A stretch of DNA of 64,000 nt. It comes from Letharia columbiana (lineage: Eukaryota > Ascomycota > Lecanoromycetes > Lecanorales > Parmeliaceae). This document shows positions 21,618 through 33,531 of this stretch, piece after piece. The notes beneath the pieces were generated by a model. The model worked only from the letters and a program-made list of their open reading frames with translations, made no database searches and was not told where the DNA came from. The stretch's first letter is position 1, and every line of letters starts with the position of its first letter. The translations under genes and the position numbers were made by a program. The DNA lies in assembly GCF_014066305.1 (NCBI RefSeq), contig NW_023501074.1:434001-498000 (forward strand), in the 5' to 3' direction.

Positions 21618-24013
21618 TTGTAGACTGGCATTGTTGATAGGACTTTGTTCAGCCGTGATGATATCTATCCCTATAAGATCTTAATCGCGCACAGCCTGTA
21701 ACTTAGAAGCAGGTGTATTCGGTGACAGCATTACACTTTAGGTTATGACACTCCAAGTCAAATCCAAACGCCCCAAAAGCCTCGAACTATGGTGAGCACC
21801 CGCTGTTTCCCGCAGCAGACCCGACGGTTCGGACAAGCCGAATAAAAGCAGAAGCCAAGGGTATTTTCGGGTGATCCGGCATCTTAGAATTCTGGAATTC
21901 GTCTTCCCCGTCTCTTTTGTGATAGTCTCATTCACTATCTGTGGCCCGGACTTGGTGCTACATGTACTCATGACATCTGATACCGATCCCTCCAGCGTTC
22001 CCGAAGGTTTTCCTGAAGATACTTTCTGTCTTTTGCCCAAGACTGGCATGCTTTGGATCTGGGTATGAAGGAAAGCGCGCGTTTTCCCGCCAAGCTCGTG
22101 AAAAGTTTCGAAAACGCCTAGTCGCCTTCAACCGTCTTGGATAGGAAGCCATGTCTTGCAGATGCTCTTCTCGGATTTTTCCTGACAAAGCTGCAACTTC
22201 CTTCTTCCCTTGAACATGTTGACAATGGAAACTTCAGTTGCAAACGGCATCAGCTTCTCCTTCCAAGCCTCCCACCGCATACGAGGCCCGAATGTCATAT
22301 CCAACAGGACTATTCCTGACGTGCTCTCTGTCTATCCGTATTGGCTTGCTCAAGGCGATTCCGTCTCCCTGAAAACGAACAGTAAGGTTGAAGGCTTTAG
22401 TCGAGGACTCGAGAACAACAGCATCATCTACTTGACGTCCAGCATCAAAGCCTACACACAGCCACGAAGCTGCAAAAGACTTGGATTGATGGTTTTGGCA
22501 GATCGAAACAGCCGACCTGCACACCATCGTGCATCAGCCACACCACTACGTGCAATCTCAATTCGACTAGAAAGGGCTTGAGGAGGGTTTAGGCCTGCCG
22601 AATACCATCCCACGCAACTTGGAATGTTTGACGTTGCATGGCCCGTTAGTATAGCCGCTCGATACAGTGAACTCTTACCAGACACCAATGGCTTATACTT
22701 CACGCAATCCGAACAAGGTGTGCACAGCTGTGTGGATCTTCTACCAGCTCAGCAAAGATCCAATGGTAGAGCAAATGTGCCTGTATGATAATGACCCTGA
22801 CCCACTTACAACTCGTGTACCCAAGTTACACCCCGTCCTCAGTCCCGCCAGCTCTCTATTCCCTCGTTTGAACCAAATCGCCGTGTAAATCCAGAGTACC
22901 ATTCTTAAAAAAGCGTCTCCGACCATCAATCACCATGCAGACTCGCCGCAAAAGCTCTTCGCCTTTCGCCGTAACCATACCCAGCACGTCTGCCTCGAGC
23001 GCTGGAACCAGCATCTCCTCTTTTTCGTCATCCGCTATCTCATCCACCACTTCGCCCACCACAAGTAGCTCCGTGAGCGAAGCGAGACGGGTTTTGCTGA
23101 CCGTTACGACTAGACCAAAAGGGGATCACTAGTAGTCCGTCACTAAACAGTAACTTATACTAGTTGTAGGCTTGAAAGCGTACGACCGCTTTCCCACACA
23201 CATCCGTGAGCAGCGTGTCCGCATCAAGCTCGTCATCAAATTCGCCATGTCGCTCTTCATCTGACATCGTTCAGCTTTCCCTTCAAGCATCTAGGTAGTA
23301 GACAGAGCGATAGATGACTGCTTACACGAAATGGATCGATATAGGTCCATTAGGATTCGGACCTGTCTCCCCAAGTTTCATCATGGCCTCATCCTCGTGG
23401 TCCAAAGGCGTGGCGTTGGGCGTGTATTGTTGAGATTGTTGAAACACGTTTCATAGTAGTTTTGTAAGTAATAGGTTTGAGATGTGTGAAGTGCAAGGGC
23501 TATCATCTCTCCGGTTTCGGGAATTCCATGAGGGCAAAGCTGATCCAATAATGCTCTGCTTGCCTGGCATTGGAAATAAGCGCCGCCAAGGCCATCGAAT
23601 GTAATAAGTACATTAGATTCTGGACCAATGACCATCCAAACCGCCAAGGCCTTTACTCTAGCGAATGGCGCTAGCTGCGCCACGACGCCACGACGCCACG
23701 AAGGAAATGACGAACGAGAAGCGGGAAGCAGCAGGCACGAGGCACACACGAGACCAGACACAGAGGGAAAGATCAAATTTGGGTCATGGGTGACATATTT
23801 TATGTTATTGCCAATTTTACTTAAGAACCTGCTTTCCTCCCTTTTCCCAAACATATATTTATCGAATCCCCCTTTTCTCCCTCTACACTCTACCTACACC
23901 TCATTTTTGTCCCCCTATTTCCTATCGAATAATTACAGAACCCATCTCTTGACGAGAAGCCCAGATACAACACATACAATCCCTGCTACCACCAGTACAA
24001 TACCTAATAAGCA
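21618..24013. other. 2.4-kb gene-poor stretch
   Basis: Frames up to about 157 codons occur on both strands but none shows a domain. The plus frame near 22935-23131 is a Ser/Thr run (low complexity). Promoter-like pyrimidine-rich sequence precedes the MARVEL gene (23860-23990). No repeats or RNA genes were recognised. Confidence 0.4.
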
Positions 24014-24703
24014 ATGCTTGACATAATACTCATCGCGCTACGCGCCGTGCAGGCTCTCTTCGCCATTATAGTCCTCGGACTCACCGCCCATGGTACGTCT
24101 GCTCTGACTTCCCTCTCTTCCCATTTCCCCCATCCCACTACCGCCGTGTGCGTGTGTGTGTGAGAGAGAGAGAGAGCGCGCGAGCCCAGCTAACCACCCG
24201 CCCCACTAGTCGCATCCTACGGCTTGACCCCCTCCTCCGACAGTTTCATGGTGTTTGCCTCCGTCTGGACGCTCCTCATCCTCATCTATCTCGCCCTAGC
24301 GCCGCGATTCTTCTCCGCCGTCGCCCACCCGATGGCCATGCTCGCTCTCGACGCGCTGACCATGCTATTCTGGTTCGCCGGGTTCATCGCGCTCGCCGTC
24401 TACCACCACCAAGCGGAAAATGTGTATCTCGGAGACGGGTTAGGGGACGTGTATAAAGGGTGCGCACTCGCGGGGGGGTTCTGCGGGGAGATTGAGGCGG
24501 CGGCGATCTTTGGGGCGTTTGAGTGGTGAGTTGGCCCTCCGAATTTGTGGTTCGGCGATGTTTGAGCTGATTGTGCATCCTCTAGGGCCCTCTTCGTCGC
24601 TACCACTGCGTTACTGGCACTCGAGTTCATGCGCGGCCGTGGTGGAAGGTCATCCAAGAATGCCGCCGGCCCTTCGACATTCGGCGGCACTACGCAGGTT
24701 TAG
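24014..24703 (+). CDS. MARVEL-domain four-helix membrane protein
   Basis: Fungal MARVEL proteins sit in the plasma or vesicle membranes and help organise membrane domains; exact role here unknown. Three exons, 24014-24092, 24210-24525, 24586-24703 (170 residues), all with GT-AG introns and in-frame joins. Four hydrophobic segments are seen: about 3-24 (IILIALRAVQALFAIIVLGL), 39-61 (VFASVWTLLILIYLALAP), 66-92 (MLALDALTMLFWFAGFIALA) and 123-148 (IFGAFEWALFVATTALLALE). Between helices 3 and 4 is a loop with two Cys (KGCALAGGFCGE), as common in this family. A short Gly/Ser-rich tail follows. The 117-nt first intron contains a GT/GA simple repeat (24148-24182). Confidence 0.8.
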
Positions 24704-25166
24704 ACGGAGGCGATCCTGAAGAAGCTCTTCTACATATCGCGACTGCTTTTTGGTTCCCTCGCAAGCGTTGGAGGCGTTCCGAGCGTGAGCGAGTGATGAT
24801 TACGGCTCTTTTCCTTTCTCGATACCCGTTCTGTATATGCACGCCGCGAGGCTTCACATACATGCTTGCTGCCAGGAAGCTATGTCTACTATGTGTAAGA
24901 TTCTGTTGAGGTAGTACTTGGTCTGCTTAATAGCTAATGCTCGACGTCTGATATGCATATACCATTACCATCACCATTAATCCAGCAGCTCTGATCAAAG
25001 CCCCCAGCATCTCATAACTTCTCCGCATCATCGCTAACTCGCATACATCATCCATGAACCGCGATCTTAGCACCTATGGCCGCGGGATCTCTATCCTCTC
25101 TCGTACCGCGGCAGTTCAGGAGACGGAGCATACCTCTAACACAAATAGCACACATCAAGCAGTGCA
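24704..25166. other. intergenic stretch, nothing recognised
   Basis: 3' flank of the MARVEL gene; no frame, repeat or RNA gene stands out. Confidence 0.4.
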
Positions 25167-26373
25167 CTACGCAAATCTGATCAGCCCGAGTCCCTTCCAC
25201 CAAAGCCGCCGCGCACAGTGCTGAATCTCCCGCGTCACCGACTCCTGATCGCCAGTCGCGCAGTTCGGATTGTACTTCAAGCTATACAGCCTATTCCGAT
25301 CAAGCCACTCCTGCTCCGGCTCCGCCGGTCCCCAACAATTCCAATACGCCTCCACAACCACTCGATGCTTGAGCTTTTGACAAAACTGCGCTCTCCAAAT
25401 CCCCCATTCCATCTCGTTATGCGCGTAATACGTACGATCCAGCATCAAGCAGCACGATGCGTCCAGTCAGTCTCGCGCCCACTGCCAACGTCACCTTCAC
25501 AGCACTCGCCACAGATCAAACGCGGCCTGATCGGCTCGCCGTAATGTTTCACAACACTCAAGGGTTTAGGGTCGACTAAGACAAGGAGCTGCTTAGATGC
25601 GACCGAGGTCGAGCCAGGAGCCGTTGACCTTTCCGTCGAGATCCAAGACGTCTTTAACGAGATGCGTGAAGGAGTCAGTAGCAGTCAAGAAGACCTGAAT
25701 CCTATCCAGTGCGCGTCTCCTACCCTTGAAAGCGAACAGCGAACCCCACCTTCCCATCCGAAAGTCGCGAGCATTCCCAACCTCCAGAAAACACTCCATC
25801 TTGAAAAATCAGAAGCAGACGTCATCCGCGTCGGACCCTCGCGTTGACTCTGCTCGAAACCACGGAGCCGGGCCGGTTCGTCCGTGACGGATGCTGAAGA
25901 CCCGCCTTCCCCAAACCCAGGAGCTCCCATTCCGAACGACGTCCTGGATCAGCGACCATCAGTACTCTGACTGCCGAATCTTATCCAACTCCACAGACAC
26001 GGGGGAGAAAGGCGTACGACGCCACCGTAGTCGACGAAGACCATGGAAAGAATTGGGCATCCTTGATTCCGGCGGGCAAAAGGCATCGAAGTCCCGCTCA
26101 CTGCGCGGACCGGGATTTTCGCCGGGCAACAAGATGCGGAGTTGAGTGCAGCGACCTCGAAGTGCGGTGCTTGTGGCTCCGGCCGTACCGTACGTGAAGG
26201 GAGCCGTTGTACGTTGCCTTCCTGTGCAAAAAGCCGGATGGCTTCCTGGCGGACCCGGCGCGACGAGACGAGACGAGCAGCGTGGGGATGCTCCCGGGGT
26301 ATGAGAATGGATTCGTGGATTGGGTCACGGAGCTCAGGTGGGAGGTTCAGCAGACGGAAGGATGACATGTTTG
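25167..26373 (-). pseudogene. decayed F-box-like (LPPELR) protein gene
   Basis: The minus strand opens with MSSFRLLNLPPELRDPIHES (26373-26314), followed by SSRRVRQEAIRLF, the typical start of the large fungal family with an F-box-like LPPELRxxIY motif. Coherent coding stops after about 60 residues. Further protein-like pieces of the same orientation occur in other frames at 25799-25593 (FAFKGRRRALDRIQVFLTAT) and 25448-25167 (VVEAYWNCWGPAEPEQEWLD). I cannot join them with plausible introns, so I call it a gene broken by several frameshifts. A multi-exon gene with unusual introns is the alternative. A second relic faces it head-to-head from about 26690. Confidence 0.45.
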
Positions 26374-26689
26374 GTTCGCGAGAAGGCTGACGTTGGAATA
26401 TGGCAAGGAAGGGCTTGAGGAATGGACTTGGGATCAGTGTTTTCCGAGACGACCGTGCAGTAATTCTACCATGTGAAGGCACAGAGAGAGCTGAAGGACC
26501 TTGACAAATCGAAGTGACGTGGAAAACGAGGAGGCCTGACAAACAATACGTGCCTTCTTCAAAGCCAGTAAAGGGGAAATAGATATATGAGTAGAGATAC
26601 AAGGCCACGCTCGTACCGCGAACGCAGCAGGTGATACATTTATCAAACACACTTCTCGCCACTAATATCGCACCAAAACACCCCTCAAC

Positions 26690-27250
26690 GTCGCACAAAA
26701 ACGTCAACATCCCACCCCATTCCGGCGTCTTCCCTTCAAACTCCGCGACCGGATCCACTTCTTCACCCTCATCCCCCACAACAACCTCTCCCTTCTCTTC
26801 ACATCGCGCCGAGTCCGCCACGAAGCCCTGCAAAATCTCCACAGGAACGCCACTTACGCTATGACGGTCCGACACTCCTACGTCGCCGAAGGGGAGCGGA
26901 GAGTCGAAGGTGGAACTTTGTCCATATCGCTACATCACTCAGCTCCACTCCAAGAGCTCGAAGTCGAGAAAAGACTCCTCGTCAACGGACCGAGAGAATC
27001 CACAAACTGCACCGTGGGAGTGGATTTTGAAAAGCGTTGGGCGAACAGGTCGGCTTCTGTGGACGAGGGTGTCCCAAAATATTCCTCACATCTTCGAAAT
27101 ATAGTCCGCCATAGTCCCGGTCGAAGCTTTGGCGCAAGTCAAGCCGTATGTTCCTTGGTACCACATGGGCACAGAACCCGGGCTCGAATACTGTGCGCAT
27201 GGAGCATGGGCCAAGTCCACGTGGCGGTCTGCAATCAATCGAGGTGACTG
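26690..27250 (+). pseudogene. second decayed F-box-like gene, head-to-head with the first
   Basis: The plus-strand frame reads FRRLPFKLRDRIHFFTLIP (from about 26721) and then SRRVRHEALQNLHRNA, clearly paralogous to the minus-strand copy: both share FR.L...LRD.IH...LIP and SRRVR.EA. The frame continues into low-quality sequence without a family-like C-terminus and no convincing start ATG precedes the motif. Two related relics in opposite orientation within 350 bp suggest an inverted duplication followed by decay. Confidence 0.4.
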
Positions 27251-27960
27251 GCATTGATCTTGGCAACAAGTCCACGGGACATTCGGTCATGAAGGTGAAG
27301 TTTGATGTGCTGAGTACGCATGAGGAACAACGGTGTACATAGCGCAGCACCGTGTGTTGAAACTCACTTGGCGCAGAGTGTTCGAAGTCGTTTTGAGATC
27401 ACCATCAGAGCTATTTTGCTTGTACGCCAGCAGTCTCTTCATAGCATGGCCTAGGCAGTAGGCAGGGGGTTTTGAGTGATATTGCATGTTACGTAAACAA
27501 GGAGGGCGGATTGAATGCTTCCAATATGATGAGACACAGCCTCTACGCATGACTCGAATCTTCTGCGAAAGAGCGTATCGGTTACTGTCAGGCCTGGTTA
27601 TCGTTTTCACACAGGACGTTCACGTCGGAGGTCAGGAAACCCCGAGAATTTTGTAGTGTTTTATGGACTTCAAGCCAAAGGAGAGTATCAATCCTTGCAA
27701 TCAACATACATGCCTAGCCGCTAATGTTTCAGAGTCGCTAACACTCCGACGTCGTCCATACCTGCTCTCAGACTCCTAGCCTCTCATATTTCCTCTAAAT
27801 CTGAAAAATTTAGTTAAAAAGGGGGTTGTTTATTTCGACAAGATTGAATAGCTGCTTTCTCGCGAGTCCATGAAGAGATGTTAAATTATGCAGCTTCCCC
27901 CAACGATACTATTCCAAGGAAGGGTGCGTTACAAACGACAAGGTTATACCGTTTTTTGCC
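27251..27960. other. intergenic stretch between relics
   Basis: A minus-strand frame of 107 codons (27610-27287) shows no motif. No intact gene is seen. Confidence 0.35.
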
Positions 27961-30200
27961 TTGTAAGTTGTTGAACTAGGTCTCGCGAACAGTGCCTGGT
28001 CTGCAGCGAATCGGACCACTCGTAGAGAAAACGCTTGTACAGAGTGCAACTGCTTGATATCATTCCTTAGACAGAACGGTACTCAAGGCATCATTGCCAC
28101 AAGCACCCGCGGCCATGAGTTAATATACCAGTCCAGTATGGCCTTGGCACAATGCTGTTTGCAGCGCGGTGCCGTACATACCACCACTAGCATTGACATC
28201 GGCACCGTTATCCAGAAGTAGCTGCACTATACCGTGACGATCACCAGGCTGCAAGCTGCAAACTTACCGTCATTCCCTTCAGCATCGATGTTCACTGTCG
28301 GCAGCAGTTGAACGACCGGTCTGCCCACCATGATGCAACTGATAGTGCAGTGGCGGAGCTCGCATCTCGCCAATTTATGTCTGCTCCGCGTATGCCGTCG
28401 TTGCCTCTTTCCTTCCGCTGCATCTGTGCCCATCCCAGCGTATCTCGCATACGGTTGTTGTGTTATCTTCCCATGCTCGTGCACGCTGCTTGTTCTTGGT
28501 ATTTCGAATCCTTTTGTCCTTCACGACGGGTAGTCGAGCCGCTGTCTAAGATGAGATCTCCTTTTGGGGACTAAATAGCTTTGTGCTTGCATCGAGGAGA
28601 TATTGGTCGTCTCCACAGCATCTTCCACTTCGCTGTTTTCAGAATACGTCATAGCCAGACCTTTGAGAGGCAGCAACGACCGACGGTCCTTTGGCCACGA
28701 TGATTCTTCGAAGATCTTCTGATATTCTATTGCTTGCACGAACACGTCCTTGCCTTCGACCATGTACGCAATGTTGAGGTATAGGAAAGCAAATCGAGCC
28801 ATCAAGTGACTGTAGTGGTGGCAGAGCTCGCCGTCAGGGGCCTCGAGCTTTTGAGGCTCGACGTAACGCCGAATGATGTAATGAAAATGCCTGATCAAGG
28901 GTAAACACTCTATCTGAGATCCTTGATCGACGATATCTTTTGGCAAGCGTTTGCTCGGTTCGCAGGCTGCAGCAATTATCCAGCTCTCCTTTATTTCGCT
29001 CGTCAGCGTTTCAAATCGCCACCGACTGATGGCATGATGGAGCGAGATGCTAACGGTACTCCCTTCGGTGTCTCTCTTCAGTTTTAGAAGGCATAAGCTT
29101 TCTAGTTGACCTGTTGCGAGCTGAAATGCGAGTCGGTCACGTCCGAAACGACCAAGCCAAGTCATCTCGCGCATTGGTTGTACTTCGCACCGACCGGAAC
29201 AGGAAGATACAGCCCTGCCCTCCTGCCGATGCACTTGACACATCATTTTCATAGCGATTGGGCGCGGACCAAAACATGAAGCAATAGCCAGTATATTCTC
29301 GGAGTCACCGTCTTTCTCGAACCTCGTAGGTAGCATGTTGAAAACACTAATAATAGAAATGTTCTTTTCGAAATCCCAGGCACTTCTAGCGGGCTTGTGT
29401 GCCATTAACCTCTGATATTGTGTCTCGAAATGCCTCAGAAAGTCCCGGACAGGGATACCTTGTTTAATCATATCTCTAGCTTATTCGATTGCCAGTGGCA
29501 CCCCATCCATCGCTCTGACAGTTTGTTTCGGAATTTTTGAAAGAGAAAGACGGTCCAACCCTTCTGGAGAACTTGAGAATTCGAATAAGGTACATTTGTC
29601 TAAATTAGCTTCAACGCCCACACCGGAAAGCAGCATCTCGCAACCATGAATGAGATCTAGACCACTGATTTCCAGGCCCTGAGATCCAGGCCTTCATTGT
29701 GCGCGAAAATGTACTAGTGGACATGATACTTCCATGGCTGCATTAAGGTACAAGATCTCGACAGCCAAAGCTTTCCAAATCATCCAAGCTGTCGAGTATC
29801 ACGAGCCAATCTTTATTCTTGCCGGAAGCAAGCCACTGCTGAACGAGGTGCACGTGCGCTCTGGCTCCCACTGTGGCAGACTTGGCTGTAGTGCGTATCT
29901 CCATCCCAAGACGGTTGCTGAAAGGATTCTTCGGCACTTTCATATGTGGCAGCATTAACCCAAAGTACTGCAGAGTAGTCTTTCTGGTAGATTTTCAGAT
30001 ATTCTAGCGCAATTCGAGTCTTTCGATATCCACCGCGCCCCCCAGAGAAACGCTCTGTGTCGCCCAGTATCATTTGGCTGGAGAGACGGCATCGTACGTA
30101 GTTGACTGAGTTCTGAAGCACGTCCGGAAAATCCATGTCTTGAGACTGGCAACTCTGAGAGAAAAATAGAACCTGAGTCTTGACGATTTCCACCAACTGG
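27961..30200 (-). pseudogene. shattered NLR gene (NB-ARC plus ankyrin repeats)
   Basis: Pieces of one NOD-like receptor run in order on the minus strand but in different frames. Around 30150-30080 is FSGRASELSQL (the FxGRexEL entry to NB-ARC). At 30040-29960 a degraded P-loop, GGRGGYRKTRIALEY (expected GxGGxGKT), is followed by the family's VLWVNA. At 29860-29770 the Walker B-like KNKDWLVILDSLDD is read in another frame. At 29510-29480 GVPLAIE is followed by TAA, where the family has Gln (CAA to TAA), then ARDMIKQGI. The next 316 codons (29471-28521) stay open. Ankyrin-like sequence GIVQLLLDNGADVNASG (28230-28180) is then followed by another stop. Such genes act in non-self recognition and heterokaryon incompatibility; this copy cannot encode a working receptor. 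Confidence 0.7.
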
Positions 30201-30367
30201 ACATCATGAAAAGTTAATTCTTCATATACGTAGCAAACTGACTTTGACTTCGTGCGTCCTCGTGTACAATCGCTCCATGCACAGTGAACATTCAAAGATG
30301 GATGCGCCAAAGCTGAGTACGAAGGTTTTTTCAGCTCTGCGTGAAAGTATGTAAGTTAGACTCGCTA

Positions 30368-30916
30368 TCAGCGACTCGCCACCACCAGCGTCCCATTCAG
30401 CACCCCAGCACCATCCGTCACGACCGAATACACCGTGACCTCGATACTCTCCGTCTCGCCCGTGACACCCTTCCCACCCCTGCCCCCGCCCCACTGCACG
30501 CACTCCGTGATCACATCGCCCGCCGCCTGCGCGACAAACCCCCAAGGCGACACCTCGCTCCTCACGCCGCGGTTCAGGCGCACATCGATGACGCAGTTGC
30601 CGTACTGCCTGGTGCGTGGCAGGTGCTATTTGGCGTTTCCGCTGCGGTGGTCGCTGAACGTTGGCCAGGTGTAGGTGTGGGTGCGGGGGTCGTATGGGAT
30701 GTCGCTGGGTTTGTCGGAGGGGAGGAGTTTGGCGGCTTGGCGGCAGGCGGCGACGTCGAGGTGGTGGTCGTGTTGTTGGGCGCTGCACTCGACTGGGGAA
30801 CTGGGTAAGGAGAGGTTGGGAATGGCGCTTACCATGGGGAGTATGCGAACAGTCGGCATGGACCTGATGGTAGGAGTGAGGATGAGGACGCAGAGATGCA
30901 ACATTGTTGGCTCCAT
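30368..30916 (-). pseudogene. small secreted protein gene with one in-frame TAG
   Basis: The minus-strand frame begins with a hydrophobic leader (MEPTMLHLCVLILTPTIRSM) and runs through CRQAAKLLPSDKP and HTYTWPTFSDH to a TAG at 30628-30626. Exactly the same frame then continues with HLPRTRQYGNCVIDVRLNRG, VSPWGFVAQAAGDVITECV and ITERS-free sequence to a natural stop at 30368. The Cys spacing and the (L/Y)P...GNC.I.V pattern are those of a common family of secreted fungal proteins of unknown function. No intron can remove the TAG without losing frame. Most likely a recent nonsense mutation (CAG to TAG); strain variation, RNA editing, readthrough or a sequence error remain possible. About 182 residues if read through. 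Confidence 0.55.
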
Positions 30917-31193
30917 TTTGCTACCGTTGATTCCTGAGTGGCTTCAGGGTGTTTTTTAGAAGAATGGGAAACCGAGAAGAAACATCGCGCTTTAACTGAG
31001 CGGGAATGCAGCTGCGCTTTGAACGGAGCTCGGTCTGGTAGAGGGTCCATACACGCCCGAGAAAGCTTTTTGCTTTTACAACAACACTGTTCTCCTGCAT
31101 ATGCACGCTTGGACCTATGCCGTTCGTATGTGTGTTGTAACGAAATTTACAGTCTCGGCTTATCCTCTTCTGCGTGCATATCTTTTCCTATCC

Positions 31194-32530
31194 TTAAAGC
31201 TTCGCAGTCCTAGGACTCAGATACCCTACCTTCCCCTCCACAACACCATAAGCGCCTCCTCCCTTCCCAAACATCTCATGTAGATCCCTCGCAATCGCCT
31301 CTGGCTTCTCCCATGCTGGGAAGTGTCCGCCGCTCTCGTTTTGGCTCTCATACACAACTGGCCCCATGGTTCGTCCCCACGACTTCGGCACCACCGTGAG
31401 TTCTTTTGGAAAGTGTGCCAGACCGAGTTTTACATGCGCTATCCATTTTTCCGTCCTCTCCCGGCCAAATTGCGTGTCATGCATTGCTTCGTAATAGATT
31501 CTCAGGTTGGCAGCGACACCAGCGGTGCTGAACCAGTAGATGGATACCCAAGTCAGTATCTCATCTTCGGTCCAGGGATAGCTATCCGTCCAGTCATGCA
31601 GCTTCTCATATATCCATGCCAGCAATCCGACTGGAGTGTCTGCGAGTGCATATCCTAGTGTTTGTGGTTTTGTGCTCTGCTCCAGGCGGTAGCCGCTGCC
31701 TTCTTCTAAGAACCACTTGCTGCGGGCATGTCCATCTTTTTCGCGTTGAGTATAGGGCGCAAGGGCATGTTGGGTAGCAAGAATGGGATGGGAGAGGAAT
31801 TCTGGAGCGTGGCCACGGACCATGTTTATGTGAGAAGCCATGACGTGTTGGGGGTAGAGGAGGCCCATTATGCGGGTTATCATGCAGCCCCAGTCGCCAC
31901 CCTGTGTGACTATGCACATCTCGTGTCAGATTATGTTTCTGATTGGGGACAAGGGACGTACCATATTTATCGTACCCAAGCTTGAGCATAAGCTTGTGGC
32001 ATGTCTCAGCGTATTGAGGTAGGCCGAAGCCTTTCTTCTTCGTGCCAGAGGAAAAGCCGTAGTTGGGAAGAGAGGGAGCCACGATGTGGAAGGCCGGGGC
32101 CTCCTTACCGCCATTGGCAAGTAGAGGGAGGATCTTGGTGACTTCGATGAAGCTGCCGGGCCCTGAGTCCAATCAGCAGGCAGGGTCGCAGGGTTGATAG
32201 TGGTCACGCACAGCCATGGGAAAAGAGCAGAGGGATTGCTCCCTCTACATCGCTCTTCTGATACACGAAGTGTATATCCAAACTTTCGAAGCCGTCGACT
32301 TGAATTGCAGTCTTGAAATTTGGGAGTTCATTGAGCTTAGCTTCTTGCTTCCTCCAATCAAACTTTTCTCGCCAGTATTTGACCAATCGTTTCACGTCAG
32401 CCAAGGGGGCGCCGTAGTCCCAGCCCGCTTGGTCGAGCTCGTCAGGGAAGGTTGTGGCTTCAAGCTTTTGGGTAAGTTGTTGGCGCTGTTCCTCAGGGAC
32501 GGAGATAGTGTAGGGCTCAATTGATGCCAT
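31194..32530 (-). CDS. epoxide hydrolase (alpha/beta hydrolase, EHN-type), 411 residues
   Basis: Predicted to open epoxides to diols, acting on xenobiotics or metabolites. Exons on the minus strand: 32530-32212, 32162-31962, 31909-31194. The first join creates the oxyanion motif HGWPGSF (about 105-111). The second creates VTQGGDWG with the nucleophilic Asp near residue 179. The N-terminal 100 residues ([17 protein letters not shown] to [16 protein letters not shown]) are the EHN domain. A late [12 protein letters not shown] supplies the catalytic His near residue 370. Cap-domain Tyr residues are present in [18 protein letters not shown]. Length is right for microsomal-type fungal enzymes, but there is no membrane anchor. 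No cluster partners nearby. Confidence 0.9.
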
Positions 32531-33010
32531 GATGTTATCGTAGGTGGGGAAGAGAGAGTAGCAGGTACTGGAGGGGATGTGAGAGCGTATTTATCATGAT
32601 GCTGTAAGCTTTTAGCAGGCGCACCCGTCATTTGAGTACTCTCACCACTTGCCCGTTTTGTCCGTGAGGTGACGTATTTTGGTGGGGCTTCACCTCAATG
32701 GAAATTCTGCCCCTCCAGGTTTTATCTTCAACCACCAGCAAAACTAACGACATCTCTTCGCAGAAATACACACTCATCTAAGGTATTCAAAGCACTAACT
32801 CGTGTAAGTATCATTCAACAATCAGCACCTTCTACCCTTGGACAATGACCATTTCTTGCCTGCTGCCGTGAATACAGGCGAAGAAGTCTTTATCTCTTAG
32901 ACCTCACAAGATCAACTTCAAGAGCTTCTTGCTGACATGAATCATGCAGACCAAAACCATACCAGTATCACACCCCTTTTCTACCTATCCCACCACCCCA
33001 ATCAAACAAG
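32531..33010. other. divergent promoter region of the epoxide hydrolase and small-protein genes
   Basis: 480 bp between two divergent start codons, rich in pyrimidine tracts and CAAAACTAAC/TCAACAATCA-like leader sequence near 32750-32820. No specific factor site assigned. Confidence 0.4.
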
Positions 33011-33238
33011 ATGTCAGCACCCCACGCAGGCCGCCAGTCTCCGGAGCCAGAGAAGCAGTCCAACGAGCAGGTTGGAGCTCCCGCGTCTGGCAAGGCTGAC
33101 GCCGGCAAAACAGAGACTGGGTCTAAGGATGAGAGCATAGACACGAAGGACAACGTTTTAGAGAGCAACCCTGTGGGGCCGATGGAGGATGCCGCTCACA
33201 AGAAGGTCAGCAAGGAGGGGCGTGGAGATATTGTCTAG
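33011..33238 (+). CDS. small conserved hydrophilic fungal protein, 75 residues
   Basis: A single-exon frame beginning MSAPHAGRQSPEPEKQ and ending in a charged tail. The whole protein is Lys/Glu/Ser/Gly-rich with no hydrophobic core, so it is likely disordered. The MSAPH...P.PE start and the later ESNPVGPMEDAAHKKVSK segment match a small protein I have seen repeatedly in Pezizomycotina genomes, without assigned function. Upstream pyrimidine-rich, A-rich leader sequence and CAAGATG around the start fit a real translation start. Confidence 0.7.
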   Translation: MSAPHAGRQSPEPEKQSNEQVGAPASGKADAGKTETGSKDESIDTKDNVLESNPVGPMEDAAHKKVSKEGRGDIV

Positions 33239-33531
33239 ATGGGAAATGCCAACTGGGTTGAGCATGAGACAATGAAGCAACGAGCCTGGTGGCAGGAGAG
33301 GTCTACGAGATCGTCATGATAGCACGAGCACATGAGCTAGGAATCGAATTCGATGCAATGCTCTGATGCTTTGGCCTATATGTTTCTCTCTCAGTGAGAT
33401 CCCAAGCGATAATGCAAAAAACTCCTCGTAGCCAGCCACTTCCAAAAAAAGAGCCCAATGTCCTAACGCCAACGCTGTATGCTGAACATGCTTACCTTCC
33501 ATATATACTACAACGCACCATCAGCTCAGGC

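Noticed and set aside
25949..26875. 308-codon minus frame as one intact protein
   Set aside because: The F-box-like motif begins only at residue 168; the first half is antisense to the opposing relic and the last part is degenerate.
30222..30808. Long frames on both strands rich in Arg/Pro/Gly
   Set aside because: Shadows of the secreted-protein relic; composition is unlike a real protein and the signal peptide and Cys pattern are in another frame.
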